Of a stretch of DNA of 10,226 nt, positions 1-6,142 are shown in pieces. The notes under the pieces are model-generated. The model had not been told where the DNA came from. It did not search any database and worked only from the letters and a program-made list of their open reading frames with translations. The translations under genes were made by a program, and so were the position numbers. Position 1 is the first letter of the stretch, and every line of letters begins with the position of its first letter. Source of the DNA: Actinomycetales bacterium (lineage in GTDB: Bacteria > Actinomycetota > Actinomycetes > Actinomycetales > Actinomycetaceae); NCBI GenBank assembly GCA_022838965.1, contig JALHDK010000113.1, positions 1,654-11,879 on the forward strand. Reading direction: 5' to 3'.

Positions 1-63
1 CGACGACGCACAGCCGGCGAGGGCGAGGGTGCCCGCCACCAGCGCAACCGCGAGTCTCCTCAT
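1..63 (-). CDS. N-terminus of a secreted lipoprotein, probably the molybdate ABC transporter binding protein ModA (partial)
   Basis: Only the first 21 codons lie in the window; the gene continues past the left edge. The translation is a basic start (MRRL), a hydrophobic Ala/Val/Leu stretch, and then the lipobox LAGC followed by A-S-S. This is a type II signal peptide, so the mature protein would be lipid-anchored through Cys18 on the outside of the membrane. The ATG overlaps the stop codon of the upstream TOBE-domain regulator in an ATGA arrangement, which implies translational coupling. Proteins with Mop/TOBE domains are commonly encoded next to modABC, so ModA is the best guess. The visible residues alone show only a lipoprotein, and any other binding lipoprotein would look the same here. 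Confidence 0.6.
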   Translation of the reverse strand, partial: MRRLAVALVAGTLALAGCASS

Positions 64-443
64 GCGCGGTCCTTCTCGACGACGACCATCGTTGCCTTCA
101 CCACGGCGGTGGCGCGGTCGCCCGGCTGGAGGCCGAGATCCTCCACGGCTTCGCGGCTCATCAGCGAGACAAGCCGGAACGGACCGGCGGCGATGTCCAC
201 CTGGGCCATCACGCCATCGACCTGCACGCGGGTGACGATCCCCGGCATGCGGTTGCGGGCGGATACGCGTCCTGTCTCGAGGCTGATGCGCTCCCGCGCG
301 AAGCGGGCCACCTCGGCGCCCTCCACCGCCTGCCGTCCCCGGTCATCCCGGGTTGTCAGGAGGCCCGCCGCCACCCAGCGCCGCACGGTGTCGTCACTGA
401 CACCCAGGACCGCGGCGACCTCGCTGATCCGCAACATCGGCAT
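60..443 (-). CDS. Small HTH + TOBE (molybdate/molybdopterin-binding) regulator
   Basis: A 127-residue protein with two parts. Residues about 3-50 form a MerR/excisionase-type helix-turn-helix (RISEVAAVLGVSDDTVRRWV, then a short wing with R-Q-A-V-E-G). Residues about 60-125 form a single Mop/TOBE domain, recognisable by SARNRMPGIVTRV at its start and the closing strand ATAVVKATMVVVEK. TOBE domains of this kind bind molybdate or tungstate, so the protein is probably a one-component regulator or molybdenum-storage protein. It is much shorter than ModE of E. coli, which has two Mop domains. It ends in a 4-base overlap with the lipoprotein gene downstream, fitting a mod operon. Start: ATG at 443 or the in-frame ATG at 437. 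No Shine-Dalgarno is visible, but a TANNNT -10 box sits just upstream, which favours a leaderless mRNA starting at 443. Confidence 0.88.
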   Translation of the reverse strand: MPMLRISEVAAVLGVSDDTVRRWVAAGLLTTRDDRGRQAVEGAEVARFARERISLETGRVSARNRMPGIVTRVQVDGVMAQVDIAAGPFRLVSLMSREAVEDLGLQPGDRATAVVKATMVVVEKDRA

Positions 444-479
444 GATCGCGACAATAGCACCGCAGGTGCGGAGGTGGGC
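443..479 (-). promoter_or_regulatory. Probable leaderless promoter and tandem repeats upstream of the HTH-TOBE gene
   Basis: On the minus strand TGCTATTGT (459-451) reads as an extended -10 box (TGn-TATTGT, fitting the actinobacterial TANNNT). It ends 7 bases before the ATG at 443, so transcription would start at or next to the start codon. Just upstream are two directly adjacent 8-mers that differ at one base: CGCAGGTG (461-468) and CGGAGGTG (469-476) on the plus strand. They lie where the -35/-10 spacer and -35 box should be, a usual place for MerR-like or BldC-like regulators to bind. The first repeat also forms a short dyad, CCGCA/TGCGG. Autoregulation is inferred. The rest of the gap (477-500) shows nothing I can name. 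Confidence 0.45.
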
Positions 480-500
480 CGCGATGGGGCGGGCGCGGCG

Positions 501-1820
501 TTACCGGCGGACCAGGTCCCGCACCAGGCGTTCCAGCACCGGCTCGTGCTCCCGCAGCTCGTAGGTCGCCCGGACGATCGGCTTGTTCACCGACAGGACC
601 CGCGTGAGATCGATGGGGGTGCCGGCGACGACCACGTCGCACTCCGCGGCCTCGATGGTGGCCGCCAGCTCGCGGATCTGCGTCTCGCCGTACCCCATGG
701 CGGGGAGGATGCCCGCCGCGTTGGGGTACGCGGCGTAGGTCTCGGCGATGGACCCGACGGCCCAGGGCCGGGGGTCGACGATCTCCGCCGCCCCCGCGGC
801 CCGTGCCCCCACGACGCCCGCGCCGTACCGCATGGACCCGTGCGTGAGGGTGGGCCCGTCCTCGACGACGAGGACGCGGGCGCCGCGCACGGCGTCGGGA
901 TCGGAGAGGGTGACCGGGCTGTCCGCGCGCACCAGCGTCGCGCCGGGATTGAGGGAGCGCGCCGTCGCCTCCACCGCGGCGATCGCGCCGGCGTCGGCCG
1001 AGTCGCACTTGTTGACGACGACGACGTCGGCCATCCTCAGGTTGGCCTCGCCGGGGTGGTACCGCGTCTCGTCGCCCGGCCGCAGCGGGTCGACGACCAC
1101 GATGTGCAGGTCGGGGGCGTAGAAGGGCAGATCATTGTTGCCGCCGTCCCAGAGGATGACGTCGGCCTCCTGTTCGGCGCTCCGCAGGATCCGCTCGTAG
1201 TCCACGCCCGCGTAGATGACGAAGCCCTGGTCGATGTGCGGTTCATACTCCTCGCGTTCCTCGATCGTGCAGCGGTGGTGATCGAGGTCGGCGAGGGTGG
1301 CGAAGCGCTGGCACGCCTGGGCGGCCAGGTCGCCGTACGGCATGGGGTGGCGCACCGAGACGACGCGCACGCCCAGGTCCTTGAGCACGCGGACGAGATG
1401 GCGGCTGGTCTGGGACTTGCCGGCGCCGGTGCGGACCGCGGTCACCGCGATCACCGGCCGGGTGGACTGCAGCATCGTGGGGCGGCCACCGGGGAGGACG
1501 AAGTGCGCGCCCGCCACGATCGCGGCGGAGGCGAGATGCATGACGTGCTGGTGGGTGACGTCCGAGTACGAGAAGACCACCTCGTCCACCCGTTCGCGCC
1601 GGATGAGGTCCGCCAGGTCCGACTCCGCGACGATGGGGATGCCCTGGGGATAGCGCCCGCCGGCGAGGCTGGCAGGGTAGGCGCGGCCCGCGATCCCCGG
1701 AATCTGGGTGGCGGTGAACGCCACGACCCGCACGTCCGGGTTGTCCCGGTACAGGACGTTGAAGTTGTGGAAGTCGCGCCCCGCGGCTCCCAGAATGACG
1801 ATGCGGCGCGGCTCGGCCAT
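501..1820 (-). CDS. Cyclic 2,3-diphosphoglycerate synthetase-family GTPase-like protein
   Basis: A 439-residue protein matching the predicted-GTPase family that includes cyclic 2,3-diphosphoglycerate synthetase (cDPGS) of Methanothermus fervidus, which closes 2,3-bisphosphoglycerate to the cyclic form using ATP. An N-terminal Rossmann-like part begins RRIVILGAAGRDFHNFNVLY. A P-loop, AVRTGAGKSQTSR (residues 128-140), follows; then DGGNND at 225-230, where a Walker B/switch motif would lie, and a G-protein-like NKCD at 270-273. The length is close to the roughly 460 residues of the archaeal enzyme. The start at 1820 is supported by GGAGGT a few bases upstream. The gene lies downstream of the fructose PTS operon but is separated by a palindromic terminator, so it is probably transcribed alone. 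Family membership is well supported. The substrate in this organism is unknown, and many bacterial members have no proven cDPGS activity. Confidence 0.82.
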   Translation of the reverse strand: MAEPRRIVILGAAGRDFHNFNVLYRDNPDVRVVAFTATQIPGIAGRAYPASLAGGRYPQGIPIVAESDLADLIRRERVDEVVFSYSDVTHQHVMHLASAAIVAGAHFVLPGGRPTMLQSTRPVIAVTAVRTGAGKSQTSRHLVRVLKDLGVRVVSVRHPMPYGDLAAQACQRFATLADLDHHRCTIEEREEYEPHIDQGFVIYAGVDYERILRSAEQEADVILWDGGNNDLPFYAPDLHIVVVDPLRPGDETRYHPGEANLRMADVVVVNKCDSADAGAIAAVEATARSLNPGATLVRADSPVTLSDPDAVRGARVLVVEDGPTLTHGSMRYGAGVVGARAAGAAEIVDPRPWAVGSIAETYAAYPNAAGILPAMGYGETQIRELAATIEAAECDVVVAGTPIDLTRVLSVNKPIVRATYELREHEPVLERLVRDLVRR

Positions 1821-1847
1821 GGTCCCACCTCCATTGACGGTGTCTTC

Positions 1848-1870
1848 AGGCTACGTCCCCGGGCGGGACG
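1848..1870 (-). promoter_or_regulatory. Possible promoter and dyad upstream of the cDPGS-family gene
   Basis: On the minus strand TAGCCT (1853-1848) fits the loose actinobacterial -10 consensus TANNNT and lies 27 bases before the start codon. Immediately upstream, overlapping the expected spacer, is a 6-bp inverted repeat, CGTCCC (1854-1859) and GGGACG (1865-1870), with 5 bases between. I see no convincing -35 box. In DNA this G+C-rich such short matches arise easily by chance. Confidence 0.28.
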
Positions 1871-1898
1871 GCGTGATCGACTGGCGGGGGACAAGACG

Positions 1899-1932
1899 AC
1901 CGCCCCCCGGCGCCGCGGCGCCGGGGGGCGGT
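1899..1932 (-). terminator. Perfect 34-bp palindrome, likely terminator of the fructose PTS operon
   Basis: The 17 bases ACCGCCCCCCGGCGCCG (1899-1915) are followed at once by their exact reverse complement (1916-1932). RNA from either strand could form a hairpin of about 15 G-C-rich pairs with a minimal loop. It begins 11 bases after the ptsH stop codon and 78 bases before the next gene, exactly where the fruR-fruK-fruA-ptsH transcript should end. After the hairpin in that direction comes CGTCTTGTCC, which is only weakly U-rich; hairpin terminators with poor U-tracts are usual in high-GC actinobacteria. The reverse direction has no gene that needs it. Confidence 0.75.
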
Positions 1933-1943
1933 GGATGGTCGTG

Positions 1944-2204
1944 CTACTCGGCGTCGAGGTCCTGTTCGACCAGGGCGGCGATGGCCTCGACCGCCTCGGC
2001 GTTCTCGGACTCGACGGTCACCGCGGCGCCCTTCTCGGCGCCGAGCGTCATGATCATCAGGGACGAGCCGGCGTCCACCGGCTCCTCGCCCTCGACGGCC
2101 AGGGTGATCTCGTCGTCGAAGGCCGCGGCGGCCTCGGCGATGATCGTGGCCGGGCGGGCGTGGAGGCCGACGGCTGATCCGACGATGACGGTCTTGCGGG
2201 GCAT
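1944..2204 (-). CDS. ptsH: Phosphocarrier protein HPr
   Basis: An 86-residue cytosolic phosphocarrier of normal HPr length. It accepts phosphate from Enzyme I on a histidine and passes it to the EIIA domains of sugar transporters. The active-site signature GLHARPAT (residues 13-20) contains His15 and Arg17. The regulatory region SSLMIMTLGAEKG places Ser47 at the position of the Ser46 phosphorylated by HPr kinase in Firmicutes, but actinobacteria generally lack that kinase, so a role for this serine is not implied. AAGGAG lies 6 bases before the ATG. It is the last gene of the operon, 27 bases after fruA, and is followed by a strong palindromic terminator. This placement, apart from ptsI, agrees with the corynebacterial layout. 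Confidence 0.96.
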   Translation of the reverse strand: MPRKTVIVGSAVGLHARPATIIAEAAAAFDDEITLAVEGEEPVDAGSSLMIMTLGAEKGAAVTVESENAEAVEAIAALVEQDLDAE

Positions 2205-2231
2205 GGTTTCTCCTTGTGGATGGGGGTGGGA

Positions 2232-4229
2232 TCAGACAGCGACGGCGGCGGGGGTGCCGGCCTTGCGGGAGTGCAGTTCCTTCGCGAAGGTGACCGCCAG
2301 GGCCGCCACCACCGTACCGGCCACGAGCGCGATGAGGAATCCCACCACGTTGGTGATCGCGAAGAGGACGAAGATGCCGCCGTGCGGGGCGCGGCTGCCG
2401 ACCTCGAGGGCCATGCTCAGCGCACCGGTGACCGCACCCCCGAGCATCATCGAGGGGACCACGCGGGTGATGTCGGCCGCGGCGAACGGGATGGCACCCT
2501 CCGAGATGAAGGACGCGCCCAGCAGCCAGGCCGCGCGGCCGTTCTCGATCTCGGGTTCGGTGTAGAGCCTCGGCCGGAGCGTGGTGGACAGGGCCATCGC
2601 CAGCGGCGGGACCATGCCGGCCGCCATGACCGCGGCCATGATCATGAACGCGGACTCGGTGTTGGCCGAGAGGCCGGCCGTGGCGAACAGGTAGGCCGCC
2701 TTGTTGACCGGGCCACCCAGGTCGAAGCACATCATGAGGCCGAGGATCACGCCGAGCAGGATCGCGGACCCGCCGGAGAGGCTGTTCAGCCAGGTGGTGA
2801 GACCTTCCGTGATCGCCGCGAGCGGCCGACCGAGGAGCAGGTACATCGCGCCACCGGTGATGAGCGTGGCGAGAAGCGGGATGATGACCACCGGCATGAG
2901 GCCGGCGAGCCAGCGAGGTGCCTTGTAGCTGCCGATCCACAGGGCCACGAATCCGGCGATGAGACCGGTGATCAGGCCACCGATGAAGCCCGCGCCGACG
3001 GCGACCGAGACCGCGCCACCCACGAAGCCGGGGGCGATGCCGGGCCGGCCGGCGAGTGCGTAGGCGATGTAGCCGGACAGGGCGGGGACCAGGAACCCGA
3101 ACGCCAGGGCGCCCACCTTGAACATGACCGCGCCCAGGTAGAGCAGCAGGCCACCCTCGGGCAGGTTGAACAGGGTGTTCGTGGTGACGATCTCGTCGGC
3201 GACACCGGTGACGTCGTAGCCGCCGAAAAGGAAGCCGAGGGCGATGAGGAGACCACCGGCGGCCACGAACGGGATCATGTAGGACACGCCGGTCATCAGG
3301 GCCTGCTGGATGCGCTTGCCCCAGCCGAGCTTTGCACCCTCGGATCCGCCCTGGGCGGCCGCCGCGTCGCCGGACACCCGGCGTGCATTCGGGTTCTTCG
3401 CGGCGGCGAGCGCCTCGGTGAGCATGACCTCGGGCTCGTTGATGGCGCGCTTCACGCCCGACTCGATCACCGGGAGGCCGGCGAACCGCTCGCGGTCCTT
3501 CACGCCGACGTCGGTGGCGAAGATGACCGCCGAGGCCCTGCGGATCACGTCCGTGGGGAGCGGGGTGACCGCGCCGGAACCCTGCGTCTCCACCTGGACG
3601 TCGACGCCCATCTCCTTGCCCGCGTTGACCAGGTGGTCGGCGGCCATGAAGGTGTGCGCGATGCCGGTCGGGCACGCGGTGATCGCGACGACGACCGGAC
3701 GCTCCACCGCGGCGGCAGCGGCGGCGGGGGCAGCGGCGGGCGCGGCAGTAACGGCGGCAGCCGGGACGGTAGCCGCGGCGGGGGCCGGCTCGAGCACCTC
3801 GTCCACCAGGGCCACGATCTCCTCCTTCGAGGAGGCGGCGCGCAGGGAGGCCAGGAAGTCCTTGCGGACCAGGGCCCGGGCGAGCTTGGTGAGCAGCTTG
3901 AGGTGGTCGGCGTCGCCACCCTCGGCGGCGGCGATCAGGAAGACCAGGTCAGCCGGACCGTCCTTCGCTCCGAAGTCCGCCGGGTTCGAGAGCCGGGCGA
4001 ACGCCAGCGAGCTCTGGCTCACCGCGGCCGAGCGGCAGTGGGGGATGGCGAAACCGCCCGGGAGACCGGTGGCGGCCTTGCCCTCGCGTTCCATGGCGTC
4101 GCGGGCCAGGCCGGCGGCGTCCGCGCGGCCGGCGCCCGCGACGAGGCGCGCGAGGGATTCGATCACGTCGGCCTTGGTCGCACCAAGGTCGACGTCGAGC
4201 GCGACGAGCTCTGTCGTCATCAGCTTCAT
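2232..4229 (-). CDS. fruA: Fructose-specific PTS Enzyme II, fused EIIA-EIIB-EIIC
   Basis: A 665-residue membrane transporter that imports fructose and phosphorylates it to fructose 1-phosphate. The order is EIIA, EIIB, EIIC. EIIA (about 1-147) has the phosphorylated His64 in GFAIPHCRS. An Ala/Pro-rich flexible linker (about 148-175) follows. EIIB (about 177-280) has its phosphocysteine Cys186 in ITACPTGIAHTFMAA. EIIC (about 305-650) starts at KRIQQALMTGVSYMIPFVAAG and has many hydrophobic segments, with the conserved GAPHGGIF-like motif as APHGGIF near the C-terminus. All three phosphotransfer or transport parts look intact. AGAGGA upstream of 4229 supports this start; ATG at 4220 is an in-frame alternative. 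It lies 45 bases after fruK in an operon with fruR and ptsH. The single-chain A-B-C form is also what C. glutamicum PtsF has. Confidence 0.95.
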   Translation of the reverse strand: MKLMTTELVALDVDLGATKADVIESLARLVAGAGRADAAGLARDAMEREGKAATGLPGGFAIPHCRSAAVSQSSLAFARLSNPADFGAKDGPADLVFLIAAAEGGDADHLKLLTKLARALVRKDFLASLRAASSKEEIVALVDEVLEPAPAAATVPAAAVTAAPAAAPAAAAAAVERPVVVAITACPTGIAHTFMAADHLVNAGKEMGVDVQVETQGSGAVTPLPTDVIRRASAVIFATDVGVKDRERFAGLPVIESGVKRAINEPEVMLTEALAAAKNPNARRVSGDAAAAQGGSEGAKLGWGKRIQQALMTGVSYMIPFVAAGGLLIALGFLFGGYDVTGVADEIVTTNTLFNLPEGGLLLYLGAVMFKVGALAFGFLVPALSGYIAYALAGRPGIAPGFVGGAVSVAVGAGFIGGLITGLIAGFVALWIGSYKAPRWLAGLMPVVIIPLLATLITGGAMYLLLGRPLAAITEGLTTWLNSLSGGSAILLGVILGLMMCFDLGGPVNKAAYLFATAGLSANTESAFMIMAAVMAAGMVPPLAMALSTTLRPRLYTEPEIENGRAAWLLGASFISEGAIPFAAADITRVVPSMMLGGAVTGALSMALEVGSRAPHGGIFVLFAITNVVGFLIALVAGTVVAALAVTFAKELHSRKAGTPAAVAV

Positions 4230-4274
4230 TTCGTCCTCTTTCAGGGTTGGGTGTTGGAGGTGTGGCTGGGCGGA

Positions 4275-5228
4275 TCAGTAGACGGAGACGGTGACGGCGT
4301 CCGGGTGGACGTCGTCGGGACGGGGGAGCGTGGTCCCCGGCAGACCGGCGGCTGCGGATCCGTGGGCGACGGCGCTCTGGAGGCGGCTCCCGGGGTCGGC
4401 ACCCCGGACCGCGGCGAGGATGTAGCCGGCCACGGACGAGTCGCCGGCGCCGACGGTGCTGCGGACGGTGATTCGGGGGGCCTGCGCGAACCAGGCTCCC
4501 TCGGTGGTCACGAGGACCGCGCCGGCCCCGCCCAAGGTGGCCAGGACGGCTCCGATGCCACGGTCCACGAGGGAGCGCGCGGCGTCGATGACCGGGCGGG
4601 GGTTCCCTGCCCGGGCCGAGGACTCGAGCGTCTCGGCGTCCGCACCGGTCAGCTGGGCAAGTTCCTCGGAGTTCGGTTTGATGAGGTCGCAGGCGGAGCC
4701 CGGGAGGGCGTCGATGAGCGCCTCCAGGGGGGCGTCGGAAGTGTCGACGGCGACCTTGCAGCCCAGCGGCGCCAGTGCGGCCACGAGGCGGGCGTACCAG
4801 TCGACGGGAGCGCCGGGCGGGAGTGAGCCGGAGAGAGCGACCCAGGCCGCGCCTGCCGCCTCCTCGAGGATCATGGCGGTGCAGTCCGCCACCTGGGCGT
4901 CGGTGAGGGTGGGGCCGGCCTCGTTCACCTTCGTGGTGGTTCCGTCTGCCTCGGTGAGCGTGATGTTGGTGCGGACGCGGTTGTCGATCGCCACCGCGCG
5001 GTGGGGAAGGGAACCCGCGAGACCGGCGAGGATCGGGTCCGTGGGCCCCGCCGGCAGCAGGGCGCGCACGTCCTGGCCGGCGTGGTGCAGCACGCGCGCA
5101 ACGTTGATGCCCTTGCCGGCGGCCTCGACCGTCACGGCCTCGGCCCGGTGGACGGCGCCGCGGGTGAGCGGCCGGTCGAGCAGGACGGTGCGGTCCAGGC
5201 TCGGATTGGGGGTGAACGTGATGATCAT
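4275..5228 (-). CDS. fruK: 1-phosphofructokinase (PfkB family)
   Basis: A 317-residue cytosolic sugar kinase that phosphorylates fructose 1-phosphate, the product of FruA, to fructose 1,6-bisphosphate with ATP, feeding it into glycolysis. It has the 1-phosphofructokinase N-terminus IITFTPNPSLDRTV, the substrate-side GGK-like motif as AAGKGINVAR (37-45), and the PfkB signature STVGAGDSSVAG (257-268) with catalytic base Asp263. The related kinases tagatose-6-phosphate kinase and PfkB share these motifs, but the fru operon settles the assignment. The ATG at 5228 overlaps the fruR stop codon as ATGA, so the two genes are probably translationally coupled. The frame stays open far upstream inside fruR, but only this start gives the family's usual N-terminus. 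Confidence 0.95.
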   Translation of the reverse strand: MIITFTPNPSLDRTVLLDRPLTRGAVHRAEAVTVEAAGKGINVARVLHHAGQDVRALLPAGPTDPILAGLAGSLPHRAVAIDNRVRTNITLTEADGTTTKVNEAGPTLTDAQVADCTAMILEEAAGAAWVALSGSLPPGAPVDWYARLVAALAPLGCKVAVDTSDAPLEALIDALPGSACDLIKPNSEELAQLTGADAETLESSARAGNPRPVIDAARSLVDRGIGAVLATLGGAGAVLVTTEGAWFAQAPRITVRSTVGAGDSSVAGYILAAVRGADPGSRLQSAVAHGSAAAGLPGTTLPRPDDVHPDAVTVSVY

Positions 5229-5992
5229 GCGAGGACCACCTTGATTCCTTTCTCCGTGAGGGCGAGTCCGTCGGATTCGCTGATCCCGGGGTCGGTGATG
5301 AGCACGTCCACGTCTGCGGGACGCGCGAAGCTGACGAGGTAGTCGGTCCCGGCCTTGGAGGAGTCGGCGAGGACGACGACGAGGTGCGCGCTGGCCACCA
5401 TGGCACGCTTGACGGCGGCCTCGCTGGGATCCGGCGTCGAGAACCCGTGGTCCAGTGAGAAGCCGTTGGTGCCGAGGAACGCCACGTCCACGCGCAGGTC
5501 CCGCAGAGCCTCGACCGTCGGCGCTCCCACGGTGGCCTGTGTCAGGCCGCGCACCCGCCCGCCGAGCAGGTGGACGTCGGCGACCTGCCGGGAGGCCAGG
5601 CCGAAGGCGATCGGCACGCAGTTGGTGACCACGGTGGTCAGCGAGCCGGGTATCAGCGCCTCGGCGAGCCTCGCCGTCGTGGTGCCGGCGTCGAGGAGGA
5701 TCGTCCCGCCGGCCTTCGGGAGGAATGCGCGGGCGGCGAGCGCGATGCGCTGCTTCTCGGCGGTGCGCGCGATCTCCCGGTCGGGCAGGCCGGCCTCGAT
5801 CAGGCGCACCCGCTCCGCCGGGACGGCGCCTCCGTGCACCCGGCTCAGGACACCGAGCGTGGAGAGGGCGTCGAGGTCGCGGCGTACCGTCTCCGTGGTG
5901 ACACCGAAGCGTTGGGCGAGGTCGGCGACGACCACTCGACCCCTCTCGTGGGCGAGCTGGGCGATCGCCTGCTGCCGCTCCTCCGCGTACAT
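5225..5992 (-). CDS. fruR: DeoR-family fructose-operon repressor
   Basis: A 255-residue transcriptional regulator. Residues about 3-57 form the DeoR helix-turn-helix (ERQQAIAQLAHERGRVVVAD, then FGVTTETVRRDLDALSTLG). The C-terminal sugar-phosphate sensor domain shows DAGTTT (101-106), GTNGFSLDHGF (174-184) and the ADSSK motif (210-213). DeoR proteins of this group are usually released from DNA by a phosphorylated sugar; fructose 1-phosphate is the natural candidate here. It leads the fruR-fruK-fruA-ptsH operon and faces ptsI across a shared control region, so it probably regulates both. The frame extends to 6121, but the ATG at 5992 is preceded by AAGGAGGTG and gives the family's usual N-terminus, so this start is chosen. 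SugR is a related alternative, but the fruK linkage favours FruR. Confidence 0.92.
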   Translation of the reverse strand: MYAEERQQAIAQLAHERGRVVVADLAQRFGVTTETVRRDLDALSTLGVLSRVHGGAVPAERVRLIEAGLPDREIARTAEKQRIALAARAFLPKAGGTILLDAGTTTARLAEALIPGSLTTVVTNCVPIAFGLASRQVADVHLLGGRVRGLTQATVGAPTVEALRDLRVDVAFLGTNGFSLDHGFSTPDPSEAAVKRAMVASAHLVVVLADSSKAGTDYLVSFARPADVDVLITDPGISESDGLALTEKGIKVVLA

Positions 5993-5995
5993 GGA

Positions 5996-6004
5996 CACCT
6001 CCTT
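5996..6004 (-). promoter_or_regulatory. Strong Shine-Dalgarno that fixes the fruR start
   Basis: On the minus strand AAGGAGGTG is a near-perfect match to the anti-Shine-Dalgarno sequence and sits 3 bases before the ATG at 5992. It rules out the longer open frame reaching 6121. Confidence 0.85.
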
Positions 6005-6142
6005 CGGTGCGATCACGAAGCAACACGAATCAATGTTGTTATGGATTGTTTTACACCCGAACGTGTTGACTTCGCAAGTGGCTTGTGCCACCTTTGTGGT
6101 ACCAGATCCACGGGTCATCACTCATCGCGGAGGTTTCTCGAC
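6005..6142. promoter_or_regulatory. Divergent fruR/ptsI control region with candidate FruR operators
   Basis: This stretch is clearly richer in A+T than the genes around it. CGAAGCAACACG (6016-6027) is repeated in inverted orientation as CGTGTTGACTTCG (6062-6074), with one extra base in the second arm and 34 bases between. Further TGTTG at 6034-6038 and ATTGTT at 6045-6050 give a cluster of CAACA/TGTTG boxes, in keeping with DeoR-type binding sites such as the TGTTTG boxes of corynebacterial SugR. TTGACT (6066-6071), inside the right arm, could be the ptsI -35 box; no good -10 follows at 17 bases. For fruR, TTGCGA (6077-6072) and TAAAAC (6053-6048) on the minus strand are candidates with an 18-base spacer. 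GGAGG (6129-6133), 9 bases before the ptsI ATG, is its ribosome binding site. Confidence 0.6.

Noticed and set aside
474..2177. A 567-codon open frame on the plus strand over the cDPGS-family gene and ptsH
   Set aside because: A shadow of high-GC coding on the opposite strand: it crosses the palindromic terminator and shows no family signature.
3705..3790. GCGGCGGC-type simple repeat inside fruA
   Set aside because: It encodes the Ala/Pro-rich linker between the EIIA and EIIB domains; such linkers are expected and the reading frame is intact.
2214..4826. An 870-codon open frame on the plus strand, antisense to fruA and fruK
   Set aside because: Its composition is low-complexity Gly/Arg/Asp/His with no family motif, and it mirrors the third-base G/C of the true genes on the other strand. 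FruA and FruK on the minus strand have clear catalytic motifs.
5993..6121. A longer FruR starting at 6121
   Set aside because: The added 43 residues match no DeoR N-terminus and cover the AT-rich control region. The start at 5992 has a near-perfect Shine-Dalgarno.
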